Shown piece by piece: positions 19,076 to 27,904 of a stretch of DNA of 64,000 nucleotides. The position numbers and the translations under genes were made by a program. Where the stretch lies: NCBI GenBank assembly GCA_963695105.1, contig CAVOGC010000007.1, forward strand, positions 10,481 through 74,480, in the 5' to 3' direction. The notes beneath the pieces were generated by a model that was given only the letters and a program-made list of their open reading frames with translations, had not been told where the DNA came from and did no database searches. This stretch comes from Competibacter sp963695105 (GTDB taxonomy: Bacteria > Pseudomonadota > Gammaproteobacteria > Competibacterales > Competibacteraceae). Position 1 is the first letter of the stretch, and each line of letters starts with the position of its first letter.

Positions 19076-19515
19076 GTCCGCGCGCCCTGATGCTGGAGCG
19101 GGCCGCCCGCCCGCTCTACTGGGCGATGTTGGCCCTGGCGGTCTGGATTTTACTGCGGGGCCACAACGCGCCCGGCGGCGGCTTCATCGGCGGTCTGACC
19201 GCCGTGGCCGCCACCGCCGCCCGCGCCATCGTGCTCGGCGAGCCCGAGGCGCGGCGGTGGCTGCCGCTGGCTCCGCCGACGCTGGCGGTGCTGGGCGTCG
19301 GCCTGGCGCTGGCCAGCGGCCTGCCGGCGCTGGCGCTGGATCGACCCTTTCTGACCCATCTGTGGCTGACCTTGCCGCTGGGCTTCACCGAGTTGCCGTT
19401 GTCCACGGTGCTGCTGTTCGACGCCGGCGTGTTCCTGGCGGTGTGGGGAGCGCTGTCCGGTTACGTGCTCGCCCTGCTGCATGGCGCTGAACCCAATCCG
19501 GGAGACCCGCCATGA
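19072..19515 (+). CDS. mrpB: Na+/H+ antiporter subunit B (MrpB/MnhB)
   Basis: 147 residues, starting inside the mrpA stop (4-bp overlap). It has four hydrophobic segments. The family signature RGHNAPGGGFIGGL is clear at residues 30-43. It is a small membrane subunit of the Mrp complex, required for sodium export although it carries no known ion path of its own. Its stop overlaps mrpC by 4 bp, indicating coupled translation. Confidence 0.92.
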
Positions 19516-19892
19516 GCCTGCTGTTGGCCCTGACTATCGCTTTCATCGTGGCCGCCGGCGTTTACCTTGCCCTGTCGCGCGACCTGTTCCGTTGCATCGT
19601 TGGCCTGGCGGTGCTGGGCAGCGCGGTAAACCTGATCGTGTTCGCCGCCGGCCGCTTCGGTCCCTCGCAGCCACCGATCATCGCGGCGGGCGCCCGGCAA
19701 CTGGCGGCCGACGCCGCCAATCCACTGCCCCAGGCGCTGGTGTTGACCGCCATCGTCATCGGCTTTGCGCTGTTGTGCTTTTCCCTGGTGCTGGGGGCGC
19801 GGCTGGGCGTTCAGGCCGGCGACGACACCGACCGGCTGCGGCAGGCCGAGCCGCCGCCGTCCGATCCGGTCAAGCCGCCGGTGCTGGACTGA
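19512..19892 (+). CDS. mrpC: Na+/H+ antiporter subunit C (MrpC/MnhC, NuoK-like)
   Basis: 126 residues with three TM helices and a NuoK-like layout. AVLGSAVNLIVFAAG and the segment AANPLPQALVLTAIVIGFAL are characteristic of MrpC. It sits between mrpB (4-bp overlap) and mrpD (3-bp gap). It is thought to form part of the lateral ion path shared with complex I. Confidence 0.92.
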   Translation: MSLLLALTIAFIVAAGVYLALSRDLFRCIVGLAVLGSAVNLIVFAAGRFGPSQPPIIAAGARQLAADAANPLPQALVLTAIVIGFALLCFSLVLGARLGVQAGDDTDRLRQAEPPPSDPVKPPVLD

Positions 19893-19895
19893 GCC

Positions 19896-21356
19896 ATGCT
19901 GCTGCTCACGCCCCTGCTGATCCCTTTGGCCACCGCCCTGCTGGCGGCGCTGCTGTACCGCCGCGAGACGGCCCGGCGGGCGGTCAGCCTGACCGGCGCG
20001 TTGCTGCTGCTGCCGGCCAGCCTGCTGCTGCTGCTCGAAGTCGAGCGAAGCGGTCGCCTGTCGCTGGCCATGGGTGGTTGGCCGCTGCCCTACGCCATCG
20101 AATTCGCCGCCGACCGGCTGAGCGCGGCGATGGTCCTGATTACCGCCGTGCTGGGCGCCGCCGTGCTGCTCTACCAGACCAGCCGCGCCGACCCCGCGCC
20201 CGAAACCCCGATCCTGCATCCACTGATCCACGGCCTGCTGGCGGCGGTGGGCGCGGCTTTCGTCACGGCCGATCTGTTCAATCTCTACGTCTGGTTCGAA
20301 CTGATGCTGATCGCCGCCCTGGGGCTGCTGGTTCACGGCGGCGGGCCGCGCCAGTTGGACGCCGCCTTTAAATATCTGGCGCTGAACCTGGTCGGCACTT
20401 TGTTGTTTCTGGCGGCGGTCGCCTTCATCTACGGCGCCACCGGCCAGCTCAATTTCACGGCTCTGGCTGAAGCCGCCCGGCGTCCGGAACTGGCGGCGGC
20501 GCTGCCGGTTTACGTTGCCCTGCTGACCCTGGCCTTCCTGCTCAAGGCCGGCGCCTTTCCGCTGTTCGCCTGGCTGCCGGCCAGCTATCACACCCTGCCG
20601 GCGCCGCTGCTGGCCCTGTTCGGCGGGCTGCTGACCAAGGTCGGGATCTACGCGCTGCTGCGCCTGCTCGGCGGAGTCTTCGACGCTTCGCCCGCCCTGC
20701 TGTACGAAGCGCTGGGCTGGGTTGCGTTGTTGACCATGGTCACCGGCGTGCTGGGCGCGGCCTATCACTGGGATTTGCGCCGCATTCTGGCCTTCCACAT
20801 TGTCAGCCAGATCGGCTACCTGTTGCTGGGCATCGCCCTGGCCAGCCCGGCCGGCGCGGCCGGCACCCTGTTTTTCACCTTGCACAACATTCTGGCCAAA
20901 ACCGGTCTGTTCCTGATCGCCGGCCTGGTCTGGGCGCTGGCCGGCCACTACGACCTGCGCCGGGTCGGCGGTTTGTACGAGGCGCGGCCCGGACTGGCCG
21001 TTCTGTTCCTGATCGCCGCCTTTTCCCTGGTGGGCGTGCCGCCTTCCTCGGGGTTCTGGGGCAAGTTCCTGCTGGTGCGGGAGACCTTCGCCCAGGAACG
21101 CTGGCTGTGGGGCGGGATCGCGCTGGCGGTGGGTCTGCTGACGCTCTATTCCATGGCCAAGATTTGGCTGGAGGCGTTCTGGAAACCGCACCCGGAAGGC
21201 CGGGCGATCGCGCCGGTCGCCGGTCTCGGACCCGCCTATCTGGCCGTGATCCTGCTGGTCGCGCTCATGCTGGCCATGGGGCTGATGCCGGAGCCGTTCC
21301 TGCGTTACGCCGCCGCCGCCGCCGCCGGCCTGAGCGGAGGAGGCATCGCGCCATGA
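19896..21356 (+). CDS. mrpD: Na+/H+ antiporter subunit D (MrpD/MnhD, NuoN-like)
   Basis: 486 residues, a fourteen-helix type antiporter subunit related to NuoM/NuoN. The second conserved glutamate region is in VTADLFNLYVWFELMLIAALGLLV, and a lysine-bearing helix is in LTLAFLLKAGAFPLFAWLPASYH. Further on, AYHWDLRRILAFHIVSQIGY matches the family. It would carry one of the proton paths in the Mrp complex. Its stop overlaps the mrpE start by 4 bp. Confidence 0.93.
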   Translation: MLLLTPLLIPLATALLAALLYRRETARRAVSLTGALLLLPASLLLLLEVERSGRLSLAMGGWPLPYAIEFAADRLSAAMVLITAVLGAAVLLYQTSRADPAPETPILHPLIHGLLAAVGAAFVTADLFNLYVWFELMLIAALGLLVHGGGPRQLDAAFKYLALNLVGTLLFLAAVAFIYGATGQLNFTALAEAARRPELAAALPVYVALLTLAFLLKAGAFPLFAWLPASYHTLPAPLLALFGGLLTKVGIYALLRLLGGVFDASPALLYEALGWVALLTMVTGVLGAAYHWDLRRILAFHIVSQIGYLLLGIALASPAGAAGTLFFTLHNILAKTGLFLIAGLVWALAGHYDLRRVGGLYEARPGLAVLFLIAAFSLVGVPPSSGFWGKFLLVRETFAQERWLWGGIALAVGLLTLYSMAKIWLEAFWKPHPEGRAIAPVAGLGPAYLAVILLVALMLAMGLMPEPFLRYAAAAAAGLSGGGIAP

Positions 21357-21685
21357 CCAAACCGCTGGCCCTGACGCTGTTGTTGGTGCGTTTTTTGATC
21401 GAGGTCGTGTTGTCCGGCTGGGTGACCGCGCGGCTGATTATCGGCGGTGGCGAGATCCGGCCGGGTTTCACCCGCCTGAGCTATGGCGAACTGAGCGAGA
21501 CCGGCGCGGTGGTGCTGGGACTATTGATCACCTTGACGCCCGGCACCACCACGGTGGATATCGACCCCGCGCGGCGGGAGTTGCTGTTACATCTGCTGGA
21601 TACTACCCAGACCGAGGAAACGCTGGCGACGATCCACCGTCATTTCGAGCGGTATGTACGGGTCCTGTTTGGAGAGCGGTCATGA
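21353..21685 (+). CDS. mrpE: Na+/H+ antiporter subunit E (MrpE/MnhE)
   Basis: 110 residues from ATG 21353, overlapping the mrpD stop by 4 bp. The family pattern is LSETGAVVLGLLITLTPGTTTVDI followed by a short acidic C-terminal tail. It is shorter than many MrpE proteins (about 160 residues), with a reduced N-terminal TM region of one or two helices. A small stabilising subunit of the complex. Overlaps mrpF by 4 bp. Confidence 0.9.
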   Translation: MTKPLALTLLLVRFLIEVVLSGWVTARLIIGGGEIRPGFTRLSYGELSETGAVVLGLLITLTPGTTTVDIDPARRELLLHLLDTTQTEETLATIHRHFERYVRVLFGERS

Positions 21686-21957
21686 ATCCGATCCATGTCT
21701 GCATATTGCTGGCCGGTCTGGCCGCCCTGTTGGGTTTCCACCGTCTGCTGAAGGGTCCCACGCAGGCCGACCGGGTGGTGGCGCTGGATCTGCTGTTCGC
21801 CGTGGCGGTGCTGCTGTGCGTGGCCGCCGCCTTGGTCACGGGCCGGACGGCGTTTCTGGATGTCTCCATCGGCCTGGCCCTGGTGGGCTTCGTCGGCACT
21901 CTGGCCTGGGCGCGGCTCATCGACCGGCAATCCGCCGCAAGCGGGGACGAGCCGTGA
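21682..21957 (+). CDS. mrpF: Na+/H+ antiporter subunit F (MrpF/MnhF)
   Basis: 91 residues with three TM helices. GPTQADRVVALDLL is the MrpF signature and TAFLDVSIGLALVGFVGTLAWAR the third helix. It starts inside mrpE by a 4-bp overlap, and its TGA overlaps the GTG start of mrpG. Homologous to a bile-acid/sodium transporter subunit family; a structural part of Mrp. Confidence 0.92.
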   Translation: MNPIHVCILLAGLAALLGFHRLLKGPTQADRVVALDLLFAVAVLLCVAAALVTGRTAFLDVSIGLALVGFVGTLAWARLIDRQSAASGDEP

Positions 21958-22259
21958 GCGCCGCCGGTTTGGCCCTGTGTCTGCTCGGCGCGGTCATCCT
22001 GCTGATCGCCGCCTGGGGTCTGGTGCGGCTGCCCGACGCCCTGTCCCGCCAGCACGCCGCCACCAAGGCCGGCACCCTGGCGCTGCTGGCGTTCGCCCTG
22101 GGCGCCGGTCTGATCATGCCCGATCCGGCCTGGATCGGGCGACTGGCGGCGCTGGTGCTGCTGCTCCTGCTGACCCTGCCGCTCGCCTCTCACGCCCTGG
22201 CGCGGGCGGCGTTGCGCGAACGGGCGGCGACGGACGCGAAGCCGGTCCAGCGGAAGTAG
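21954..22259 (+). CDS. mrpG: Na+/H+ antiporter subunit G (MrpG/MnhG)
   Basis: 101 residues. The GTG at 21954 was chosen because it overlaps the mrpF stop as GTGA and homology begins there. GLVRLPDALSRQHAATKAGTL is the MrpG signature, flanked by hydrophobic helices. Last gene of the mrp operon; the next gene starts 100 bp downstream. This completes the A-G set, so the complex should be functional. Confidence 0.92.
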   Translation: MSAAGLALCLLGAVILLIAAWGLVRLPDALSRQHAATKAGTLALLAFALGAGLIMPDPAWIGRLAALVLLLLLTLPLASHALARAALRERAATDAKPVQRK

Positions 22260-22359
22260 AACCGGTTTTCCGCCGGCTGGGCCGCTCTGACTATACTAGG
22301 GCGGAAGCGCCAACCGCCCGACCCTCCGGCGCGGTGGCGGCCCCGCGAGGAAAACCACC

Positions 22360-25300
22360 ATGCGCACCGGCTCCCTGCCCGCTCGACAATTCTGGCTTCC
22401 CCTGCTCGTCCTGCTGCTCGGGTTGTACGCCGCCACCGCCCGGGCGGCGTCCATTCCTCCGGAGGTGCTGACCCAGATTCCGGCCTCCTTGCAGCCGTGG
22501 ATGGACTGGGTGCTGTCGGATTCGCCGAACCGGCGCTGCCCGGTGTACTACAACCAGACGGATCGCTACCAGTGCGTCTGGCTGTCGGCGCTGAGCCTCA
22601 ACCTCGACGCCCGGGGCGGCGAATTCCGCCAAAAGGCGTACAACGACACCGATGGCTGGCTGACCCTGCCCGGCAACCGGGGCTACTGGCCGCAGGACGT
22701 GCGCCTGGACGGCGCACTGGTACCGGTGCTGGAACGGGAAGGGCATCCAGCATTGAAGGCGCCGCCCGGCGAGCACGAGTTGACCGGGCGGTTCTATTGG
22801 AGCGCGCTGCCCGACTCGATCCGCGTGCCTCCGGGCAACGCGCTGCTCGACCTGCGCGTCAACGGCCAACCGGTGCCGGTGTTTCGGCTGGAGGACGAAG
22901 GCGTGCTGCGGCTGCGCCAGCAACCGGCCGAACCGGCGCAACAGGATACGCTCGACCTGCATATATTCCGTTTGCTGACCGACGGGATTCCCTTCACGGT
23001 TGCAACCCGGCTGGATTTGCGCGTCTCGGGTCAAGCCCGCGAGGAATTACTCGGTCCCGTGTTGCCGCCGGATTTTCTGCCGTTGGCCCTGGATAGCCCA
23101 TTGCCCGCCCGGCTGGAAGCCGATGGCCGGTTGCGGGTGCAACTGCGGCCGGGGAACTGGACCCTGACGCTGAGCGCCCGCCATCGCGGACCGTTGGACG
23201 CGCTGGCGCTGCCCGCCGTTCCGGCGCCCTGGCCCCAACAGGAGATCTGGAGTTTCCAGGCGCAAAACACCCTGCGACAGGTCCAGGTGGAAGGCGCGGC
23301 GGCGCTCGATCCGGCGCAGACCAATTTGCCCGAAAGCTGGCGGCAATGGCCGGCCTGGTTGCTGCAACCCGGCGAGGCGCTGCAATTCCAGGTCCGCCAG
23401 CGCGGCGAAGCCGAACCGGCGCCGGCGCGGCTGAACCTGGAGCGCACGCTCTGGCTCGACTTTGCCGGTAGCGGTTACACCGTGCGCGACCGGTTGAGCG
23501 GCAGCCTCGACCACACGCGCCTGGACGCCGACCCCACGCTGCAACTCGGCCGGGTGGAAATCGGCGGCGAGGACCAGTTCATCACCCGGCTGCCGGGTTC
23601 GGACGCGGCCGGCGTGGAGATACGGCAACTGAACGATCTGCAACTGGTCGCCGACAGTCGGCTGGAGCCGGCCGACATCGAAAAACTGCCGGCGGTCGGC
23701 TGGCGCATGGCCCCACAACGAATCGACGCTACGCTCAACCTGCCGCCGGGCTGGCGGCTGCTGGCGGCGGACGGCCCCGACAGCGCCGGCAATGCCTGGC
23801 TGTATTCGTGGAACCTGCTCGATCTGTTCATCGTCCTGGTGGTCGCGCTCGGCTTCGCCAAGCTGTGGGGCTGGCCATGGGGGCTGGTGGCGCTGGCCGG
23901 CATGGCGCTGAGCTATCACGAACCCAATGCGCCGCTGTACGTCTGGCTGAACGTGCTGGCCGCCACCGCCCTGCTGCGGGTGCTGCCGCCGGGACGCTTG
24001 CGGAGTCTGATTAAGGGCTATCGCGGGCTGGCGCTGCTGGCGCTGCTGGTTATCGGCGCGCTGTTCGCCGTCCAGCAGGTGCGCGGCGCCCTGTACCCGC
24101 AACTGGAGCCGTTCGCGCCCGGCGCGGCCCTGTCCCTGTCCGCCTCGCCGGCCAGCGCGCCACCGGTCGCCTCGCTGGAGGAAGCGCCGGCCTATAACCG
24201 GCTCCGGTCGTCGCCGAAGAGCCCGCAACCACAGATCCAGAACAAGCTGTCGCAGAGGCTCCAGCAGCAATACACCGCGGACATCAAGGTGCAGACCGGC
24301 CCCGGCGTGCCCGACTGGCGCTGGCAGCGGGCCACCCTGCGCTGGAGCGGGCCGGTGGCGGCGGACGAGCAACTCCGGTTGTGGTTGTTGCCGCCCTGGG
24401 GTACGCGGGCGCTGCTGCTGCTGGGCCTGGCCCTGCTGCTGGCGATGGGCGCGCGGGCTTGGATCGCGGGCCGGCGAACCGTCCCTCCGGTCGCGCCGCC
24501 TGCTGTTGACGAAGCGGGGAAGGGTGCGTCTTCACCGCCGGGCGCGGGCGCCGTCGCGGCGGCATCGGCGCTGCTGGCGATTGTGCTCACGGTCGTTACG
24601 CCGCCAGTCCAAGCGCAGGAGTATCCCCCGCCGGAAATACTCAAGCAGTTGCGCGAGCGCCTGACCCAGCCGCCGGATTGTCAGCGTTGCGGCGATCTGG
24701 CGGCGCTGGCGCTGACCATCAGAAACAACGAGCTGCAACTGCGCCTGTCGCTGCAAGCTCAAACCGATACCGCCGTGCCGCTGCCGCTGCCGCGCGAGGG
24801 GCTGATCGTGCGCGCCATCGATCTGGACGGACAGCCGGCAACCCTGTTTCGCGGTCCTGACCAGTTGCTATGGCTGCGGCTGCCGCCGGGCCTGCACGCC
24901 GCGACCGTGGCCGCCGCCGTGCCGCCGGAGGTCGCCACCCTGCAACTGCCGTTGCCGCTGCCGCCGGGCCGGCTGGAACTCAACGCCAGCGGCTGGAAAG
25001 TGGAAGGCTACGTCGAGGGTCGCGCCGACCCGCAACTGCAACTGACCCGCCCGCGCCAGGACGCCGCCGCGCCGTTGCAAGCCGGGATGATGCCGCCGTT
25101 CGTCCAGGTCGAGCGCGATATCGTGCTCGATGTGGACTGGCGGGTGCTGACCCGGGTGCGGCGATTGAGTCAGGCCGATCAGGCGATGGTGCTGGAAATC
25201 CCCCTGTTGCCCGGAGAACACGTCACCACGCCCGACATCCGGGTGCGGGACGACCGGGTACTGCTCAACCTGCCGCCGGAGCAAACCGAAATCGCCTGGG

Positions 25301-26460
25301 CCGCGACCTTGAATCGCGCCGACGAACTGACTCTCCAGGCAGCGGACCGCGAGGATCTGGTGGAAGTCTGGCAACTGCACGCCAGCCCGCTTTGGCATGT
25401 GCAAAGCGCCGGCATTCCGCTGGTGCGGCGGATCGACCCCGCTGGACAATGGGCGCCGGAATGGCGGCCCTGGCCGGGCGAACAGGTCACCCTGACCGTC
25501 GGTCGACCGGAAGGAGCGCCCGGCGGCACCGTGACCATCGACCGCAGTCAGTTGCGGCTGAGTCCCGGTCGGCGCTTGAGCGAAGCGACCCTGGATTTGT
25601 CCATTCGGACCAGTCGCGGCGGCGATCATGCGCTGACGCTGCCGCCGGGCGCGACGCTCACCGCCGCCCGCATCAACGATGTCGTCCAGCCGTTGCGACA
25701 GCAGGATCGACGGGTGGTGCTGCCGCTGGCGCCCGGCGTGCAGCGGGTGGTGTTGAACTGGCGCGAGGAACGGGATTTCGGCGCCCGTCACACCACGCCC
25801 GAGGTGGATCTGGGAAGTCCCAGCGTCAACGGCAGCCTGAGCCTGAACCTGCCGCGCGATCGCTGGCTGTTATGGGCCAACGGGCCGGTCATGGGACCGG
25901 CCGTGCTGTTCTGGGGCGTGCTGGCGGTCATCCTGCTCGGCGCCGTCGTGTTGGGGCGGATGGGCGGCACGCCGCTGCGGGCTCATCACTGGTTTCTGCT
26001 CGGCGTCGGTCTCAGTCAGAGTCACATCGCGGCGATCCTGCTGGTGGCGGGCTGGCTGTTGCTGCTGGGGCGGCGCAGGGCGCTGGCCGACCGGGAGATC
26101 GGCGCTTTCCGTTTCGACCTGCTGCAACTGGCGCTGGCCGGGTTGACGCTGGCGGCGCTGGCGGCGCTGCTTGGGGCGATCGAGCAGGGCTTGCTGGGAT
26201 CGCCCGAAATGCAGGTGGCCGGAAACGGGTCCAGCGCCTGGCAATTGAACTGGTATCAGGACCGGATCGCCGGGCCATTGCCGACTGCCTCGGTGGTGTC
26301 CGTCCCCCTGTTGCTGTATCGCGGTCTGATGCTGGCCTGGGCGCTGTGGCTGGCTTTCGCCCTGCTCAAGTGGCTGGGCTGGGGCTGGCAGTGCTTCAGC
26401 GCCGGGGGGCTGTGGCGGCGATTGCGCCGGAGCAAGGCGGCGGTTGACAGTAAATCATAA
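22360..26460 (+). CDS. Large membrane-anchored protein of unknown function (1366 aa)
   Basis: A signal peptide is clear (about residues 1-29, ending TARAAS). Beta-rich regions fill the first 480 residues, with a short Cys motif near residue 53 (NRRCPVYYNQTDRYQC). Hydrophobic helices follow at about 488-570, near 685-700 and near 725-745. The second beta-rich part (730-1170) starts after what looks like an internal signal-like VVTPPVQAQEYPPPE. Four or more TM helices lie at the C-terminus. I do not recognise the family. The layout suggests two extracytoplasmic domains tied to the inner membrane. It follows the mrp operon by 100 bp on the same strand, but no functional link is evident. Confidence 0.75.
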   Translation: MRTGSLPARQFWLPLLVLLLGLYAATARAASIPPEVLTQIPASLQPWMDWVLSDSPNRRCPVYYNQTDRYQCVWLSALSLNLDARGGEFRQKAYNDTDGWLTLPGNRGYWPQDVRLDGALVPVLEREGHPALKAPPGEHELTGRFYWSALPDSIRVPPGNALLDLRVNGQPVPVFRLEDEGVLRLRQQPAEPAQQDTLDLHIFRLLTDGIPFTVATRLDLRVSGQAREELLGPVLPPDFLPLALDSPLPARLEADGRLRVQLRPGNWTLTLSARHRGPLDALALPAVPAPWPQQEIWSFQAQNTLRQVQVEGAAALDPAQTNLPESWRQWPAWLLQPGEALQFQVRQRGEAEPAPARLNLERTLWLDFAGSGYTVRDRLSGSLDHTRLDADPTLQLGRVEIGGEDQFITRLPGSDAAGVEIRQLNDLQLVADSRLEPADIEKLPAVGWRMAPQRIDATLNLPPGWRLLAADGPDSAGNAWLYSWNLLDLFIVLVVALGFAKLWGWPWGLVALAGMALSYHEPNAPLYVWLNVLAATALLRVLPPGRLRSLIKGYRGLALLALLVIGALFAVQQVRGALYPQLEPFAPGAALSLSASPASAPPVASLEEAPAYNRLRSSPKSPQPQIQNKLSQRLQQQYTADIKVQTGPGVPDWRWQRATLRWSGPVAADEQLRLWLLPPWGTRALLLLGLALLLAMGARAWIAGRRTVPPVAPPAVDEAGKGASSPPGAGAVAAASALLAIVLTVVTPPVQAQEYPPPEILKQLRERLTQPPDCQRCGDLAALALTIRNNELQLRLSLQAQTDTAVPLPLPREGLIVRAIDLDGQPATLFRGPDQLLWLRLPPGLHAATVAAAVPPEVATLQLPLPLPPGRLELNASGWKVEGYVEGRADPQLQLTRPRQDAAAPLQAGMMPPFVQVERDIVLDVDWRVLTRVRRLSQADQAMVLEIPLLPGEHVTTPDIRVRDDRVLLNLPPEQTEIAWAATLNRADELTLQAADREDLVEVWQLHASPLWHVQSAGIPLVRRIDPAGQWAPEWRPWPGEQVTLTVGRPEGAPGGTVTIDRSQLRLSPGRRLSEATLDLSIRTSRGGDHALTLPPGATLTAARINDVVQPLRQQDRRVVLPLAPGVQRVVLNWREERDFGARHTTPEVDLGSPSVNGSLSLNLPRDRWLLWANGPVMGPAVLFWGVLAVILLGAVVLGRMGGTPLRAHHWFLLGVGLSQSHIAAILLVAGWLLLLGRRRALADREIGAFRFDLLQLALAGLTLAALAALLGAIEQGLLGSPEMQVAGNGSSAWQLNWYQDRIAGPLPTASVVSVPLLLYRGLMLAWALWLAFALLKWLGWGWQCFSAGGLWRRLRRSKAAVDSKS

Positions 26461-26480
26461 GCATCCTCCCGATTCTGCCA

Positions 26481-26864
26481 TTGGCCCGCTACCGGTTGAG
26501 CTTCCGCGCATCCGTGGACTTACGGTTGCCGGCCTACGCCGGGTCCGCCTGGCGCGGCGCCTTCGGCCACGCGCTCAAGCGTTTGGTGTGCGTCACCCGG
26601 GAACCGGCCTGTCCGCCCTGCCTGCTCTACCGTTCCTGTATTTACCCCTACCTGTTCGAGACTCCGCCCGATCCCGGTGTCGGCAAGCTGACCCAGTATC
26701 CCGCCGCGCCTCATCCCTACCTGCTGATTCCCGACGATCGCGGCGGTCGGGTGGCGCGCAGCGCCGGGGTGGTTCGAAACGACTCAGAGAGGAACGCTAT
26801 ATCCCCGCCGCTCAGAATTGTTCCCAGCGCCGGCGCTGGCGTCGCCAGGGAAGGTTGGGAATGA
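26481..26864 (+). pseudogene. cas6: Truncated CRISPR-associated Cas6-type endoribonuclease
   Basis: The first about 90 residues (YAGSAWRGAFGHALKRLVCV, CLLYRSCIYPYLFETPP and YPAAPHPYLLIP) match the N-terminal domain of the Cas6 RAMP family (PF10040 type). That family processes CRISPR precursor RNA. Homology ends near 26750, and the remaining frame is unrelated sequence overlapping the opposite-strand SH3 gene. Full-length proteins are about 250-320 residues. The annotated start is a TTG and a few upstream codons also fit. No CRISPR repeat array or other cas gene was seen nearby, so this is an orphan remnant. Confidence 0.7.
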
Positions 26865-27453
26865 TCAGCCCCAACAGCAGCCCTCCAAAACCGACACCCG
26901 CACCGGCCATAAACCAGTCGCGTTGGGATTCCTTGCGCAGCGAAGCATTTTCCCGTTCGAGGTGGGTGACCTGTTCGCGGGCCAGCGCGGTCTCCTGTTG
27001 CAGATTACGGTTTTCCTGTTCGATGGCCAGGGTTTGCGAGGCGGAATGGCGGATTTCCGCCAGTTCCTCGCCGCAACGGGTCAGCTCGGCCCGACTGGTT
27101 TCCAGCGCCCCGACCTCACCCCGCAAGCCGCGATTCTCTTCCTCCAGCGTAGCGACGCGCGCTTCGAGTTGCGTCACCCGTTCGCGGGGGGCGGGCTGAT
27201 CCATCAAATAGCGGGTCAGTATCCAGCCGACGGCGTCCTCGGGAGTTCTGACTTTGGTGTAGCCTTCGGCACTGGTTTCCAGAATCTGCAGCGGCGTACC
27301 GCTGGGCGCCATGTACAGGATCTTGTACTGGGTGGAAGTACCGCGTCGGATCGGGATGGTGCAGGAATCGGTCACGTAACCGATTTCAGCATGGGCGGGA
27401 CCTGCCAGCGCGCCGGCTATCAAGAGGGGAAACAATGGCGACAATCGCTTCAT
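26812..27453 (-). CDS. TIGR04211-type SH3 domain / coiled-coil membrane protein (YgiM-like)
   Basis: 213 residues from ATG 27453 (MKRLSPLFPLLIAGALAGPAHAE, a signal peptide). The bacterial SH3 domain spans about residues 25-85 (VTDSCTIPIRRGTSTQYKIL ... GYTKVRTPEDAVGWILTRYL). A coiled coil of about 90 residues follows (VTQLEARVATLEEENRGLRG and so on). A C-terminal TM helix (AGAGVGFGGLLLGLIIPNLPW) precedes a basic tail. A periplasmic, inner-membrane-anchored protein likely to bind cell-wall or envelope partners. It is convergent with the cas6 remnant and overlaps its tail. Confidence 0.88.
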   Translation of the reverse strand: MKRLSPLFPLLIAGALAGPAHAEIGYVTDSCTIPIRRGTSTQYKILYMAPSGTPLQILETSAEGYTKVRTPEDAVGWILTRYLMDQPAPRERVTQLEARVATLEEENRGLRGEVGALETSRAELTRCGEELAEIRHSASQTLAIEQENRNLQQETALAREQVTHLERENASLRKESQRDWFMAGAGVGFGGLLLGLIIPNLPWRRQRRRWEQF

Positions 27454-27904
27454 GCGGGCTCCGTGGTCGGGCGGCAAATATGCGGCGGATTCATTAACTC
27501 AGGGCTTTCGCTTCATCTGTTCGCCCTGAGCTTGTCGAAGGGTGGTTTATCGATAAAGAACGGGGTTCGACCGTTCGACCGTTCGACCGTTCGACAGGCT
27601 CAGGGCGAACGGTTTATCCCGATACGGTTCTTAACCCGAAGCGAAAGACCTGTAACTTTAAATGCGCCGGGTCGGGCTGCCAACCCCCACGCATCGGGAC
27701 CGGCCTCCCGATTGCGCCCGATCGGCCGCCGACATGCGACCGCGAGCCGCCCGCCGACTCGACCGCTCAGGTTGACATCAACCGCGAACTCCCCTTGAAT
27801 TGGCGCTGATCGCCCGTCCAGCCCCACCCGCGTTTGCAGCCTTTCCAACCCGCCAACCGGTTGCCGGATCGAGATCCGCCAGCCGTCCAAATTAAAAGCA
27901 CAAC
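27454..27904. other. Intergenic region with repeats
   Basis: About 450 bp. The left half contains the inverted repeat at 27520-27610. The right half is GC-rich and holds an open frame on the minus strand (about 27639-27900) without a good start or recognisable motif, so it is not called as a gene. The promoter of the next secreted protein should lie near 27880. Confidence 0.5.
27520..27610. repeat. Inverted repeat with tandem CGTTCGAC units
   Basis: TTCGCCCTGAGCTTGTCGAA at 27520-27539 pairs with TTCGACAGGCTCAGGGCGAA at 27591-27610 (19 of 20). Between them the 8-mer CGTTCGAC is repeated about three times near 27570-27596. This is a widely seen intergenic repeat type in environmental bacteria. 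It could form a terminator-like hairpin between the convergent flanks. Confidence 0.65.

Noticed and set aside
19461..21191. 576-residue minus-strand frame opposite mrpC/mrpD
   Set aside because: Gln/Gly-rich mirror of membrane-protein codons; no homology signature.
26464..27199. A new CRISPR locus around the cas6 fragment
   Set aside because: No direct-repeat array or other cas motifs were seen; only the truncated Cas6 start remains.
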